From assembly GCF_014206875.1 (NCBI RefSeq), contig NZ_JACIJO010000003.1, positions 474,066 through 538,065 on the forward strand: a stretch of DNA of 64,000 bases, written 5' to 3'. The translations under genes and the position numbers were made by a program. How positions within the stretch are numbered: position 1 is the stretch's first letter; every line of letters starts with the position of its first letter. The notes under the pieces were generated by a model. The model was not told the origin of the DNA and made no database searches. It was given only the letters and a program-made list of their open reading frames with translations. Of the stretch, positions 6,938 to 16,202 are shown in pieces. The stretch is from Algoriphagus iocasae. Lineage in GTDB: Bacteria > Bacteroidota > Bacteroidia > Cytophagales > Cyclobacteriaceae.

Positions 6938-8152
6938 CTAGGATTCAATCCACAATAAACTGCTGTCTCCGTAGCTAAGGAATCTGTATCCATTTTCCAA
7001 TGCTTCTTGATAAACTTCCTTCCATCTGTCTCCCAGAATAGATGCAATCAATAGAATTAAGGTCGAGCCAGGCTGATGAAAATTAGTAATCAATCCTTGA
7101 ACTACTTTAAATTGATATCCAGGGAAAATGAAAATTTCTGTGGTTCCGACCAGCATTTCCATTCCTTTACTTTCCATATGTTGAATGATTGCTGAGAATG
7201 AAGTTTTAAAATCAGGTAATTCTCCTTCGAAAAGGTAGGGGTAAAGCTTTGAGATTTGGAACTCTTCTCCATGCTTTTGGATCAGCTTAACACCATACCA
7301 ATACAGGCTTTCCAATGTTCTTACCGAAGTCGTTCCTACAGCGATAACTTTTCCCTTATGAGAAAGTAAGTTTCTAATAGATTCGATTTCAACATGAATC
7401 TGCTCACTGTGCATGGGATGCTCAGTTACTGTTTCCGATTTAATGGGCTGAAAAGTCCCAGCACTGACATGTAAAGTCACCTGCTCCGTTCGAACACCTT
7501 TTCTCTTAAGCGTATCAAGAATTTCATCCGTAAAATGTAGCCCAGCTGTTGGTGCAGCTACAGCACCTTCTTTTTTTGAATAAACAGTTTGATACCTGGA
7601 TTTATCATCCTCTACCGGTTTACGATTCAAATAAGGTGGCAAAGGAACTTCACCACTTGCTTCCACAACATCTACAAAAGCCACATTGGGATTATCCCAT
7701 GAAAACTCAACTTGTCGCTGTTCCCTGTCAATTAACTTTGCGGAAAGTATGATTTCATTTTCTCCAAATTGAACCTTTCCCTTGAGTATTTCTCCTTCCT
7801 TCCATTTTTTTAGGTTACCGATCATGGTTTCCCAAGTCACTGGCTTTTTGGCAAGCATTACCTCAGGGATAACTGTGGTCGGTGCGATCGGTTGTAAAAG
7901 GAAAATTTCAATTTTTGCACCAGTTTCTCGCTGGAAAATCAACCTTGCAGGAATTACCTTGGTGTTGTTATAGACCAGGAGACTGTCGGAAGGCAATAAA
8001 TTCGGGATATCAAAAAAATGAAGGTGCTCAATTTTTTGATCCTTGAAATGAAGAAGTTTGGATGAATCCCGTTTTTCAAGAGGAAATTTAGCAATTCTCT
8101 CTTCGGGTAATGTATATTCGTAAGCCTTTAAATCGATCTGGGAGATATTCAT
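6938..8152 (-). CDS. queA: S-adenosylmethionine:tRNA ribosyltransferase-isomerase
   Basis: This encodes 404 residues with ATG at 8152. QueA transfers and isomerises the ribosyl part of AdoMet onto 7-aminomethyl-7-deazaguanine at tRNA position 34, giving epoxyqueuosine. The family pattern is unmistakable: the N-terminal YTLPEERIAKFPLEKRDSSKLL segment, LLVYNNTKVIPARL, the PTAGLHFT motif, and the C-terminal TNFHQPGSTLILL block. The length is somewhat above the roughly 350 residues common in proteobacteria, as usual in Bacteroidota. It is cytoplasmic. It is divergent from menC, with 72 bases between the starts, and has its own -7 box in that gap. Confidence 0.97.
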   Translation of the reverse strand: MNISQIDLKAYEYTLPEERIAKFPLEKRDSSKLLHFKDQKIEHLHFFDIPNLLPSDSLLVYNNTKVIPARLIFQRETGAKIEIFLLQPIAPTTVIPEVMLAKKPVTWETMIGNLKKWKEGEILKGKVQFGENEIILSAKLIDREQRQVEFSWDNPNVAFVDVVEASGEVPLPPYLNRKPVEDDKSRYQTVYSKKEGAVAAPTAGLHFTDEILDTLKRKGVRTEQVTLHVSAGTFQPIKSETVTEHPMHSEQIHVEIESIRNLLSHKGKVIAVGTTSVRTLESLYWYGVKLIQKHGEEFQISKLYPYLFEGELPDFKTSFSAIIQHMESKGMEMLVGTTEIFIFPGYQFKVVQGLITNFHQPGSTLILLIASILGDRWKEVYQEALENGYRFLSYGDSSLLWIES

Positions 8153-8174
8153 GAATTGTTTCCTGATTCGGGTG

Positions 8175-8182
8175 CAAATATA
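8175..8182 (-). promoter_or_regulatory. -7 box of queA
   Basis: On the minus strand this reads TATATTTG, an exact TAnnTTTG match, about 23 bases before the queA ATG. No clear -33 TTG is present. Confidence 0.45.
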
Positions 8183-8224
8183 GCCCTTGAATATAGATTT
8201 TTCGATCAGAACCGACCTTTAACT

Positions 8225-9307
8225 ATGCCTTCTCTTAAAAACATTCGTTTCGAATATGTAAAAAGAAATTTGGTTTTTCGCTTTGATGCAGGGACTTCCA
8301 GAGGAGTTTTGAAAACTAAAACAGTGTATTGGATCAAAGCTTTTGAAACCCAAAATGATTCGATAATTGGTTGGGGAGAAGCTGCTCCACTGGTGAAACT
8401 AAGCCCAGATGATAGGCCTGATTTCGAACAAGTGTTGGAAGAGATGCTTTCAAAACTGGAAATGGAAACCTGGGAAATAGAAGAGAATTCCATTTTAGAT
8501 AAGGTTTCCGATTTGATACCATTTCAGTTGCCAAGCATTCGTTTTGGGGTTGAAACAGCTTTATTGGACCTGTTAAATGGTGGAAAGAAAAAGATTGTTC
8601 AAAATGACTTTTACGATCTGAAAAGATCCATTCCCATCAATGGCTTGATCTGGATGGGGGATGAGGGGTTTATGAAAGAACAGATTGATCAAAAGCTGGA
8701 AGAAGGTTTTGATTGTATTAAAATGAAAATCGGGGCAATTGATTTTCGAAAAGAACTTGATTTGCTTGCCTACATCCGATCCAATTATCCTCCTTCCAAA
8801 ATCACCTTAAGAGTCGATGCAAATGGCGCATTTACTCTGGCAGAGGCTTTGAGTAAATTGAAAGCATTAGATGAATTTTCTCTTCATAGCATTGAACAGC
8901 CAATTTCTGCCGGTCAAAATCATGAAATGAGAAAACTTTGTGAGACCAGTCCTTTGCCAATTGCTTTGGATGAAGAGTTGATTGGGATTGAAAGAAAAGG
9001 AGACCTACTGGATGGGATCATGCCTCCATTCATTATTTTGAAACCAAGTCTTCTTGGTGGAATTAAAGAGACAAGAGAATGGATTGCTGAAGCTGAAAAA
9101 CGATCCATTGGATGGTGGATGACATCAGCTTTGGAGAGCAATATTGGTTTAAATGCCATCAGCCAACTGACAAGTCAATATAGCCCTGAAATGCCACAGG
9201 GCTTAGGTACTGGCAAGCTTTTTCACAATAATCTAGAATCTCCACTTGTTGTGGAAAAAGGGAATATTCTTTACAAATCTGGAATTGATTGGGAAGAACC
9301 GTCTTAG
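8225..9307 (+). CDS. menC: o-Succinylbenzoate synthase (enolase superfamily)
   Basis: I place the start at the ATG at 8225 (MPSLKNIRF), because the 23 residues encoded upstream from a TTG are not family-like. The product has 360 residues. It has the enolase-superfamily capping domain and barrel with every expected active-site block: KMK (acid/base lysine), LRVDANGAF (Asp), SIEQPI (Glu), IALDEEL (Asp) and LKPSLLGG (second Lys). The enzyme dehydrates SHCHC to o-succinylbenzoate in menaquinone synthesis. Close relatives are dipeptide epimerases and N-succinyl amino acid racemases. The LKPSLLGG block and the length favour MenC. The other men genes are not in the window. Confidence 0.85.
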   Translation: MPSLKNIRFEYVKRNLVFRFDAGTSRGVLKTKTVYWIKAFETQNDSIIGWGEAAPLVKLSPDDRPDFEQVLEEMLSKLEMETWEIEENSILDKVSDLIPFQLPSIRFGVETALLDLLNGGKKKIVQNDFYDLKRSIPINGLIWMGDEGFMKEQIDQKLEEGFDCIKMKIGAIDFRKELDLLAYIRSNYPPSKITLRVDANGAFTLAEALSKLKALDEFSLHSIEQPISAGQNHEMRKLCETSPLPIALDEELIGIERKGDLLDGIMPPFIILKPSLLGGIKETREWIAEAEKRSIGWWMTSALESNIGLNAISQLTSQYSPEMPQGLGTGKLFHNNLESPLVVEKGNILYKSGIDWEEPS

Positions 9308-10443
9308 TTTGGAAGCTGAAATAAATAGACAGGTTTATTTAATTCCACTTTCCAATCTGTCAAAGTTAAGGTTCCGTCTTCTGGATTTCGTTCGAAAACT
9401 ACGATGTCATTACTGGCTTGATGAGCTGCCAATAAATACTTTCCGTCTTTGGTTAAATTGAAATTTCTAGGCATCAATCCCCCTGAACTAATATTCTGGA
9501 TTCTTGAATAATCGCCATTTTCACCTTTTTTGAAAACTGAAATCGTGTTGGCATCACCTCTATTGGAGACATAAACATTTTCATCATTTTCAGATAGCCT
9601 AACTTCAGCCGCTCCAACAGCCCCATTAAAACCTTCATCCAAAAGGGAAAGTCTTTGTTTGAGGCTCAGTGAATCATTTTTGAAATCATAAATTTCCAAC
9701 ATAGCTGACATCTCCTGAACCAAGAATACGGTATTTCCATCTTTTGAAAATTTCAAATGACGCGGACCATCTCCGGGAGTCAAAGCCAATTCTGATTTCA
9801 ATTCCAAAGGCTCTTCGTTTTCTGAGTTGATGGCATAATTATAAATTTTATCCGTACCTAAATCTGCCACCAAAAGACGATTTCCCTCAGGGTTAAAAAC
9901 CGTGCTATGTACATGTGGGCTTTCCTGTCTCTCTGGATTTACACTATTTCCGGTATGCTGAATGGTCTGCTTGTGAATTAGTTTTCCATCAGGCTGAATT
10001 TCAAAAATACTCAGGCTTCCTCCGGTATAATTTCCAGCTGTTATCAATTTCTCATCAGGCGAAAGTCCCAAATAACATGGATGGTCGCCATAAGAAGTAA
10101 CTTTATCTAATAGTTGTAGGGAGTTAGTCTCCTTATTTAAATTAAAGCTTAGCAAGTCACCACCTTTGACGCCCGCAGATTCTTCGAGAGCATAAACTCT
10201 TTTGCCATCATTTCCAGCTAGAACAAAGGAGGGATTTTGGACATCGGGTGATAACAAATTGACTTCCAATAGGTTTTTAGAAGGATTGAAATGCAAGATG
10301 TTGATTCCTTGACCTGGTGAATCTGTGTACGTTCCAACAAGGAATGTGTACTCACCGCTTTCTTGGCTCATAGTAGTTGTTGTAGGGTTTTTGCAGGAAA
10401 TGCTGAGGAGCAGGACAAGTGCAAATGCGACGATTGATTTCAT
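9304..10443 (-). CDS. Lactonase-family (6-phosphogluconolactonase-like) seven-bladed propeller lipoprotein
   Basis: This encodes 379 residues. The N-terminus MKSIVAFALVLLLSISC is a lipoprotein signal with Cys17, so the protein is exported and membrane-anchored. The mature part follows the lactonase/YbhE propeller family: FLVGTYTDSPGQGI at the start, ESPHVHSTVFNPEG with the conserved histidines, DLGTDKIYNY, TPGDGPRHLKFS, and VSNRGDANTISVF near the end. Cytoplasmic members hydrolyse 6-phosphogluconolactone. A lipid-anchored version more likely acts on another lactone or binds a ligand. Its stop codon overlaps that of the convergent menC by 4 bases. Family certain, reaction inferred. Confidence 0.88.
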   Translation of the reverse strand: MKSIVAFALVLLLSISCKNPTTTTMSQESGEYTFLVGTYTDSPGQGINILHFNPSKNLLEVNLLSPDVQNPSFVLAGNDGKRVYALEESAGVKGGDLLSFNLNKETNSLQLLDKVTSYGDHPCYLGLSPDEKLITAGNYTGGSLSIFEIQPDGKLIHKQTIQHTGNSVNPERQESPHVHSTVFNPEGNRLLVADLGTDKIYNYAINSENEEPLELKSELALTPGDGPRHLKFSKDGNTVFLVQEMSAMLEIYDFKNDSLSLKQRLSLLDEGFNGAVGAAEVRLSENDENVYVSNRGDANTISVFKKGENGDYSRIQNISSGGLMPRNFNLTKDGKYLLAAHQASNDIVVFERNPEDGTLTLTDWKVELNKPVYLFQLPN

Positions 10444-10614
10444 ATTGGAAAGATAGAAAAATAATGAAATGCTTCTAATTTCTTTAAATATCGAAAACTT
10501 CTTATTTACCTGTTAAAAATTAAATGAATTGGGTTTTTTATTAATGATTAGGTAAATAATTGGGTAAAACATAGAATTTTAATTAATTTAGAAGGCTTAT
10601 TAAACCAGACCCTG

Positions 10615-13149
10615 ATGTATAAAACCTATGACACCGAAGTCGCGAAGCGATTTACGATTTACAACAGTTTATTTTTAGATCTACCATTTGACGATATCTA
10701 TCGGACCGGTACACTTCTTCCTATTTTGGGTACTGCCTGTCAAAAAGGATTTCAATCCGGCTTGACTCCAAAAGGAATCATTCAAGGATTTTTTAAGGAG
10801 ATGATGTCGGGAAATACCACGGAGGAGCAGAACAACCTCTTGTTTAAAATGATCCAGTATGTGGAAAGACAAGTGGTTTTGTTTGATTCTATCGAAGATG
10901 CAGCCTATGAGAAAATCAATGACTTGAATGGGAAAGGATCCATCAAGGCATTGATCAATAGGGCAGATAACGATCATAAAAGGGAAGCTTTAATAGAAAA
11001 ACTGAAGAACTTTTCAGTCAGATTGACCCTAACAGCTCACCCAACTCAATTTTACCCGGGTAGTGTTTTGGGTATCATCACTGACCTAGAAAATGCAATC
11101 AGATCTGACGATATCGGACAGATTAATCAATTATTAAAACAGCTCGGAAAAACAGGTTTTATCAACCGTGAAAAACCTAGTCCTTACGAGGAAGCAGTGA
11201 GTTTGATTTGGTATTTGGAAAACGTCTTTTATCAGACAATTCCGGATATCATGTTCAGATTGCTTTCCACCTTAGAAATCCCACTTCATAGCTGGGAAAA
11301 TCCAGGTTTATTGAAAATTGGTTTTTGGCCTGGAGGAGATAGAGATGGAAATCCATTTGTGACACACGAGACTACTGTTAAGGTAGCAGAGAGGCTTCAG
11401 AAATGGATCTTAAGATGTTATTATAGAGATTTAAGGAAGCTTAAAAGAAGATTGACATTTAAGCATGTCGAGGATAAAGTTCTTAAAATTGAGCGCTCTA
11501 TTTTCTCAACTCTTTTTGAGGATAAAGCAATTTATACCTCCAAAGATCAATTATTGGATGATTTGTTTGAGGTAAGAGGGTCTTTGATCGAGCATCACAA
11601 AGGAATGTTTTTGGATCTTCTGGATCAGTTTATCCTTAAAGTAAAAATCTTCGGATTCCATTTTGCCCATATGGATGCAAGACAGGATAGTAGAAAGCAT
11701 GATAGCTTGTGGGATGAGGCATTCGAGATCGAAGGAATCAAGTGGAAGGAAACTGAAGATGCACAGATTGAACAGATCATGAATCTCAGCCAACTTCCTG
11801 ATTTGGGTAAATTCAAGGATGATTTTCACAAGGAAATGCTTCAGACTTTTGGAGTGATTAGGGAAGTTCAGAATTCAAATGGAGAAGAAGCCCTTCATAG
11901 ATATATCATTTCCAATTGTCAATCCAGAAAGCATTTACTTGAAGTATATAAGCTGGCAAAATTGACTGTCGGTAAAGAAGAAGAGAAATTGCCATTGGAT
12001 ATTGTTCCATTGTTTGAAACAATCGACGATTTGGCTGAAGCTCCTGAAATCATGGCAAGCTTATATCATATGCCGGAATATAGAAACCATCTGGCTAGCC
12101 GTGGAAATAAGCAAACCATTATGTTAGGTTTCTCAGATGGTACCAAAGACGGTGGTTACCTTCAGGCCAACTGGTCTATTTTGAGAGCAAAAGAGGAATT
12201 GACGCGTGTATCCAGAGAGAATGATATTCAAGTCGTCTTTTTTGACGGTAGAGGAGGGCCTCCAGCAAGAGGAGGAGGAAATATGCATAACTTCTATGCA
12301 TCTCTAGGTGAAAAAGTTGAGAATTCTGAAATCCAGGTAACAATCCAAGGACAGACGATTTCTGCCAACTATGGAAAGATAGCTTCTTGTACTTATAACT
12401 TTGAACAGCTTCTAAGTGCTGGTTTGGAAAACCATCTGTACTCTGATTCTGAGAATAACCTGAATGAAAAGCAACGGGCACTTATTGAGGAACTTGCCGG
12501 AGAAGCATACGAATCTTATAAAGAGTTTAAAAGCCATCCGAAATTCGTTCCGTATTTGGAGCATGTCACTCCTTTGAAATATTTTGGAATGACGAATATC
12601 GGTTCCAGACCATTGAAAAGAGGAAAAGGTGGAGGTCTTAAATTTGAAGATTTGAGAGCGATCCCTTTTGTGGGAAGCTGGGCTCAGATGAAACAAAATA
12701 TCCCTGGATTTTATGGAGTTGGTACTGCCATCGAAAAATTGAAGCAGGAGGGTAGAATCGGAGAAGTTCAGGAGCTTTATAAAAACAGCTTATTCTTCAG
12801 AACGCTCCTCGGCAATTCAATGCAATCCTTAAATAAATGTTTTTATCCAGCAACGTCCTATTTGAAGGATGATAAATCGTATGGACAGTTTTGGGAAATT
12901 ATGTTTAAGGAGTACAATAAATCCATTGAGAAACTGAAAGAAGTTGCAGAAATGGATGAGTTGATGGGAGATAATCAGGTTAGCAAAAGATCAATTGCAA
13001 TCCGTGAAAAAATCGTACTTCCTTTGATAACAATCCAGCAATATGCAATTCAGACCATGTTGGAAACTGGAGAGAATTCAGAGCTACTTCAAAAGCTGAT
13101 TTTGCGAAGTATGTTTGGAATAATAAACGCAGCTAGAAACGCTGCCTAA
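10615..13149 (+). CDS. ppc: Phosphoenolpyruvate carboxylase
   Basis: This encodes 844 residues, slightly shorter than the 883 of E. coli. The enzyme carboxylates PEP with bicarbonate to oxaloacetate, replenishing the TCA cycle. Conserved catalytic elements are present: LTAHPTQ with His142, the FWPGGDRDGNP phosphate/bicarbonate loop, HFAHMDARQDS, GFSDGTKDGGY, the FDGRGG-PPARGGG glycine loop, and GSRPLKRG near the C-terminus with the PFVGSWAQ segment. It is cytoplasmic, a tetramer in known members. It is transcribed alone, after a 170-base leader, and is closed by a strong terminator at 13161-13189. It functionally complements gltA at 33.4 kb. Confidence 0.98.
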   Translation: MYKTYDTEVAKRFTIYNSLFLDLPFDDIYRTGTLLPILGTACQKGFQSGLTPKGIIQGFFKEMMSGNTTEEQNNLLFKMIQYVERQVVLFDSIEDAAYEKINDLNGKGSIKALINRADNDHKREALIEKLKNFSVRLTLTAHPTQFYPGSVLGIITDLENAIRSDDIGQINQLLKQLGKTGFINREKPSPYEEAVSLIWYLENVFYQTIPDIMFRLLSTLEIPLHSWENPGLLKIGFWPGGDRDGNPFVTHETTVKVAERLQKWILRCYYRDLRKLKRRLTFKHVEDKVLKIERSIFSTLFEDKAIYTSKDQLLDDLFEVRGSLIEHHKGMFLDLLDQFILKVKIFGFHFAHMDARQDSRKHDSLWDEAFEIEGIKWKETEDAQIEQIMNLSQLPDLGKFKDDFHKEMLQTFGVIREVQNSNGEEALHRYIISNCQSRKHLLEVYKLAKLTVGKEEEKLPLDIVPLFETIDDLAEAPEIMASLYHMPEYRNHLASRGNKQTIMLGFSDGTKDGGYLQANWSILRAKEELTRVSRENDIQVVFFDGRGGPPARGGGNMHNFYASLGEKVENSEIQVTIQGQTISANYGKIASCTYNFEQLLSAGLENHLYSDSENNLNEKQRALIEELAGEAYESYKEFKSHPKFVPYLEHVTPLKYFGMTNIGSRPLKRGKGGGLKFEDLRAIPFVGSWAQMKQNIPGFYGVGTAIEKLKQEGRIGEVQELYKNSLFFRTLLGNSMQSLNKCFYPATSYLKDDKSYGQFWEIMFKEYNKSIEKLKEVAEMDELMGDNQVSKRSIAIREKIVLPLITIQQYAIQTMLETGENSELLQKLILRSMFGIINAARNAA

Positions 13150-13160
13150 ATAACAAAAAA

Positions 13161-13189
13161 AAGCCCCGACTCAGTCGGGGTTTTTTTTT
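13161..13189. terminator. Strong terminator between ppc and the convergent lipoprotein gene
   Basis: The arms CCCCGAC and GTCGGGG flank a 3-base loop (TCA). There is an A-run on the left and nine Ts on the right, so it can work in both directions. It lies 11 bases after the ppc stop. Confidence 0.92.
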
Positions 13190-13197
13190 GACTTTTC

Positions 13198-13839
13198 TTA
13201 TTTACCGGAAATTAATCCGTCTTTGATCAACTGTGTAACTACTAATTCAGAGAAAGTCTTTGAAAACGTTTCTACTGAGCTTGGATTGGTAGTTTCTGAT
13301 TGAGAAGACCAAACCAACTCTTCAGAATTGGCATCGTATAAGTTGATTTCCAGGTAATATTTCTTGTCTGTTGCATAATATCCCGGATCATACATCACTG
13401 GATTATAATAGGAATAGTATCCATAGAATCTGCCGTAATAACCTCCATAAGCCATAGGAGAATACATGGTAGTTCCAGGTACATATCTGGTTTCAGAGGT
13501 TTGATCCAATAAAGCCACTGTCAAAATCGCATCACTTCCACCTTCTCTGATAGCTTGAAGGGTAGCGTCTTTGTTTTGTTCTGTGGCTTTGAAGCCAGGA
13601 GGAATGATGTCAAAGCTACTAGTCGCTACGATACCTCTACTTTTTAGCTGGGTATCGATGTCATTTTCGATTGTTTGTCTTGCTACAAGATTGTCTGATA
13701 TACCTGTTACAAAAATGCTATTGTAAGGCTCTGAAGGGGTGTTTGGCCCAGTCCACGAACCAAGAATTTTTGTGCTTGGCGAGCATGCAGCTGCTAACAC
13801 CAAAATCAAAAGTGTAAATAATAAATTAATTTTTTTCAT
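13198..13839 (-). CDS. Exported lipoprotein, DUF4136-like
   Basis: I choose the ATG at 13839 (MKKINLLFTLLILVLAAAC), which yields a standard lipoprotein signal with Cys19. The longer frame to 13875 overlaps the upstream gene. The product has 213 residues. The mature region has the alternating pattern of DUF4136-type domains: an early strand block, IENDIDTQLKSRG helix, GSDAILTVALLDQ, a Gly/Tyr-rich insert (YGGYYGRFYGYYSYYNP) and a closing YLEINLYDANSEELVWSS with a C-terminal helix. It is the last gene of a five-gene minus-strand run starting at 17343. The partner role with the barrels upstream is inferred; biochemical function unknown. Confidence 0.75.
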   Translation of the reverse strand: MKKINLLFTLLILVLAAACSPSTKILGSWTGPNTPSEPYNSIFVTGISDNLVARQTIENDIDTQLKSRGIVATSSFDIIPPGFKATEQNKDATLQAIREGGSDAILTVALLDQTSETRYVPGTTMYSPMAYGGYYGRFYGYYSYYNPVMYDPGYYATDKKYYLEINLYDANSEELVWSSQSETTNPSSVETFSKTFSELVVTQLIKDGLISGK

Positions 13840-13861
13840 GATTAGTAAAGGGTTGAAATAG

Positions 13862-14404
13862 TTAGTTTTGATCAATATTGTTAAATAGTTCTTCTACTGC
13901 AAATTTTATAGCCTCAGCTTTCTTCTCTTCTTTTTTAGGTACGACTCTATCAATAGATCCTACCCAAACGGCTTCATTGTTTTTTGAATCCACGAGATGT
14001 AAAGTCACACTTCCTTCTTTGTAAGTGTTTACTGGGACTTCTTGACTCTGCCAGGTATAATTTCTCTGACCGGTATACATAAAGGGATCCGTCGCAAGAC
14101 TTGTCGTTCTGGTTTGTACTTTTTCTTCTACTACTAGTCCCAGATTTATTTTTAAGTCTGGATTTTCAGATTTACTCAGACCTCTTGCTTCCATTCCTTC
14201 AGCAACTTCCTGCTTCAATAAATCGATGGCTTTTTCAAATTCTGGATTTGATGGATTTGTGTTTTCTATATCCATAAAACCAAAGCTTTTATAGGCTGTC
14301 AAATCGAAATTTTTATACGAATCATCTTCAACGGTGACCAAAGAAGATGTACAGGCAAAACATAAAAAGACAACCAAAATGGCAAGCGTTCTACTGTTTT
14401 TCAT
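13862..14404 (-). CDS. DUF4136 domain lipoprotein
   Basis: This encodes 180 residues. The signal MKNSRTLAILVVFLCFAC gives an acylated Cys18. The domain order is characteristic of DUF4136: YKNFDLTAYKSFGFMD at the start, a helix ending in MEARGLSKSENPDLKINLGL, a basic and Thr-rich strand, then GSVTLHLVDSKNNEAVWVGSIDRVV and a final helix of KKEEKKAEAIKFAVEELF type. It is probably tethered to the outer membrane facing the periplasm. It sits 22 bases before the related lipoprotein gene and 60 bases after the barrel gene, all on one strand. The molecular role of this widespread family is not established. Confidence 0.85.
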   Translation of the reverse strand: MKNSRTLAILVVFLCFACTSSLVTVEDDSYKNFDLTAYKSFGFMDIENTNPSNPEFEKAIDLLKQEVAEGMEARGLSKSENPDLKINLGLVVEEKVQTRTTSLATDPFMYTGQRNYTWQSQEVPVNTYKEGSVTLHLVDSKNNEAVWVGSIDRVVPKKEEKKAEAIKFAVEELFNNIDQN

Positions 14405-14464
14405 TTCAATTCAGTTTTTTGATTAGATATTTAAAATAATGTTTTTTAATCAATTAGTAATCAC

Positions 14465-15604
14465 TTATCGGAGCCAGTTACTTCCAAAAATGATATAATA
14501 TCCCCAATCATCTGGACCAAATGCCACATCCATCCCCATTCTCAAGCCGAATTTACGGGCAATTAAATACCTGTATCCAGTGCCAATGTTATATGCAAGA
14601 TCTGATTCTCCAAAATCATCAAATCCATTAAAAGCTTTTGCTAGGCCTCCAAAAGCCATAATGCTCCACCGGCTACTAATGTCAATTCTGTTTTCCAATT
14701 CTGTTAAGGCAGTTTGTAAGCCTTGATACCGTGCAGCTGGCACACCTCTCAGATTGATCCCAGGCAATAAATAAAATGGGGGAGAATTAAATACTTGTTG
14801 GTATTCCGCTCTTAATCCCAAAATCCAATTTTTGCTAACTGGCCAATAGGAATAGTTAGCAATATTTAATCTGGAATAATTGTAATCACTTCCAGTCCAG
14901 TTTTGACTGATTGTATATGAAAAATCAACTTTGGTACCCTTATTAGGAGTGAAGACATTGTCTCTGCTATCATATTGAATAACAGGTCCAATCATGGAAA
15001 TATGAGAATTGATTTCCTTTGCCGGTACAAAATAAGGTAGTTCTCCATTGTAGCCAACACGGTTCCAAAGAAACGTATAATTAAAACCTGCTCTCCATTT
15101 ACTATCCCCAAGTTGCTTGGTCCCTTCAAAAAACACCGGAAGCATTTTAAAATTGAATTTGAATTCCTGTTCTCCGACAACTGGTATTTCCCGATAGAGA
15201 GAAATATTCACATTTGCATAGACTGTTCCATAACGATATTTGATTCCTTTTTCAGGAATGTTCTTGGTATGGATGCCTCCAATAAACCAGGTTTTGTTTG
15301 CTGTGTAGCCAGCTAGAACGGTTGTAATATTTGGCGGACTTCCTGGAACTGGGTTTAAGAATGCTAATCCCAAAGCACCTCCAAAGCCACCAAGAGCAGG
15401 TTCGGTAATCAGTAATGGAATTGGTACAAACCCATTAGCGTCAATGATCCAATCACTTAAATCAAATTTACCATCCTCTTCATCCCTAAATGAGGGTTCG
15501 GCTTTCTTCTGAGAAAAAGTTGTAAAAGAAATACAATAAAAAAAGCCTGTTAGGACTATGGAGATCCATAATCTTAACAGGCTTATATGATAGGAAATCC
15601 TCAC
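14465..15604 (-). CDS. Omp85-superfamily (BamA/TamA-like) outer-membrane barrel without POTRA domains
   Basis: This encodes 379 residues. A long hydrophobic N-terminus ending around TTFSQ is a signal peptide. The remainder is just sufficient for a 16-strand barrel, with no room for periplasmic POTRA repeats. The family signature is the loop-6 motif LRGVPAARYQG followed by E-N-R-I-D-I, equivalent to the conserved R-G-[FY] of BamA/D15 proteins. The last residue region (YYIIFGSNWLR) is a terminal amphipathic strand. It lies 4 bases from the small barrel gene upstream and before the DUF4136 gene, so co-expression is likely. It may translocate or assemble a substrate; no substrate is known. Confidence 0.82.
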   Translation of the reverse strand: MRISYHISLLRLWISIVLTGFFYCISFTTFSQKKAEPSFRDEEDGKFDLSDWIIDANGFVPIPLLITEPALGGFGGALGLAFLNPVPGSPPNITTVLAGYTANKTWFIGGIHTKNIPEKGIKYRYGTVYANVNISLYREIPVVGEQEFKFNFKMLPVFFEGTKQLGDSKWRAGFNYTFLWNRVGYNGELPYFVPAKEINSHISMIGPVIQYDSRDNVFTPNKGTKVDFSYTISQNWTGSDYNYSRLNIANYSYWPVSKNWILGLRAEYQQVFNSPPFYLLPGINLRGVPAARYQGLQTALTELENRIDISSRWSIMAFGGLAKAFNGFDDFGESDLAYNIGTGYRYLIARKFGLRMGMDVAFGPDDWGYYIIFGSNWLR

Positions 15605-15608
15605 TTGT

Positions 15609-16199
15609 CTAGTTGATGAAAACTATACCAAAATTGAAGTTAAGATTTGATTGACCATCAAGGTCACCGCTCTTAAATCCTGTCAAATATTTTGCGCCAA
15701 CTCTAAAAGCCATATTCGCGTTTGGCTGAATCAATGCTCCGATTTCAGGTTTAATTGCAAATTGCCAGTGAGTTTTATCAGAGGTATAAATTCCCATGTC
15801 AATTTTTCTTTGGCTTGCCATTGTTCCAACCCCCAAACCTGCATATGGTCTAAATACTCCAGTTCTCAAAGCATAATAATTGGCTGTAGCCAATATTGGA
15901 TAACTGTATTGGTATCTATATTGAATACCTGATAGAGATGCTGTTCCTTCTGTATAAACCTTTTCTTCTTCTCTCTTATATAGAGTGGTATGACCAGCTT
16001 CAATCCCTACTGCTGTGTGTGGATTGATGAATTTTTGATATTCGAAAACAAAGCCTCTTCCTGATACTTGATCTATGAAATCGGATGTGTTACCCAAAGG
16101 TACTGTAACCGCATAGTTGAAAGAGAAAAGTGAGTTCTGTGCTTTTGAAACAGCTGAAAGAGATACAATCAGCAGAAGCGTTACTAATATATTTTTCAT
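15609..16199 (-). CDS. Small outer-membrane beta-barrel protein
   Basis: This encodes 196 residues. The N-terminus MKNILVTLLLIVSLSAVSKA-Q is a signal peptide cleaved after Ala. The rest is a chain of amphipathic strands (FEYQKFINPHTAVGIEAGHT, YRYQYSYPILATANYY, PYAGLGVGTMAS, WQFAIKPEIGALI, AFRVGAKYL) ending in an aromatic-terminated strand (FNFGIVFIN), matching the 8-stranded OMP_b-brl/OmpW-like fold. It lies 3 bases before the DUF4136-type lipoprotein stop and 4 bases after the Omp85-like gene, so it belongs to the same operon. Function unknown. Confidence 0.8.
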   Translation of the reverse strand: MKNILVTLLLIVSLSAVSKAQNSLFSFNYAVTVPLGNTSDFIDQVSGRGFVFEYQKFINPHTAVGIEAGHTTLYKREEEKVYTEGTASLSGIQYRYQYSYPILATANYYALRTGVFRPYAGLGVGTMASQRKIDMGIYTSDKTHWQFAIKPEIGALIQPNANMAFRVGAKYLTGFKSGDLDGQSNLNFNFGIVFIN

Positions 16200-16202
16200 G
16201 AC

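Noticed and set aside
6796-7047. Minus-strand frame overlapping the end of queA
   Set aside because: It overlaps queA in another frame and has no family pattern.
9246-9461. 71-codon plus-strand frame across the menC/lactonase junction
   Set aside because: It overlaps the ends of menC and the lactonase gene in other frames; a shadow frame.
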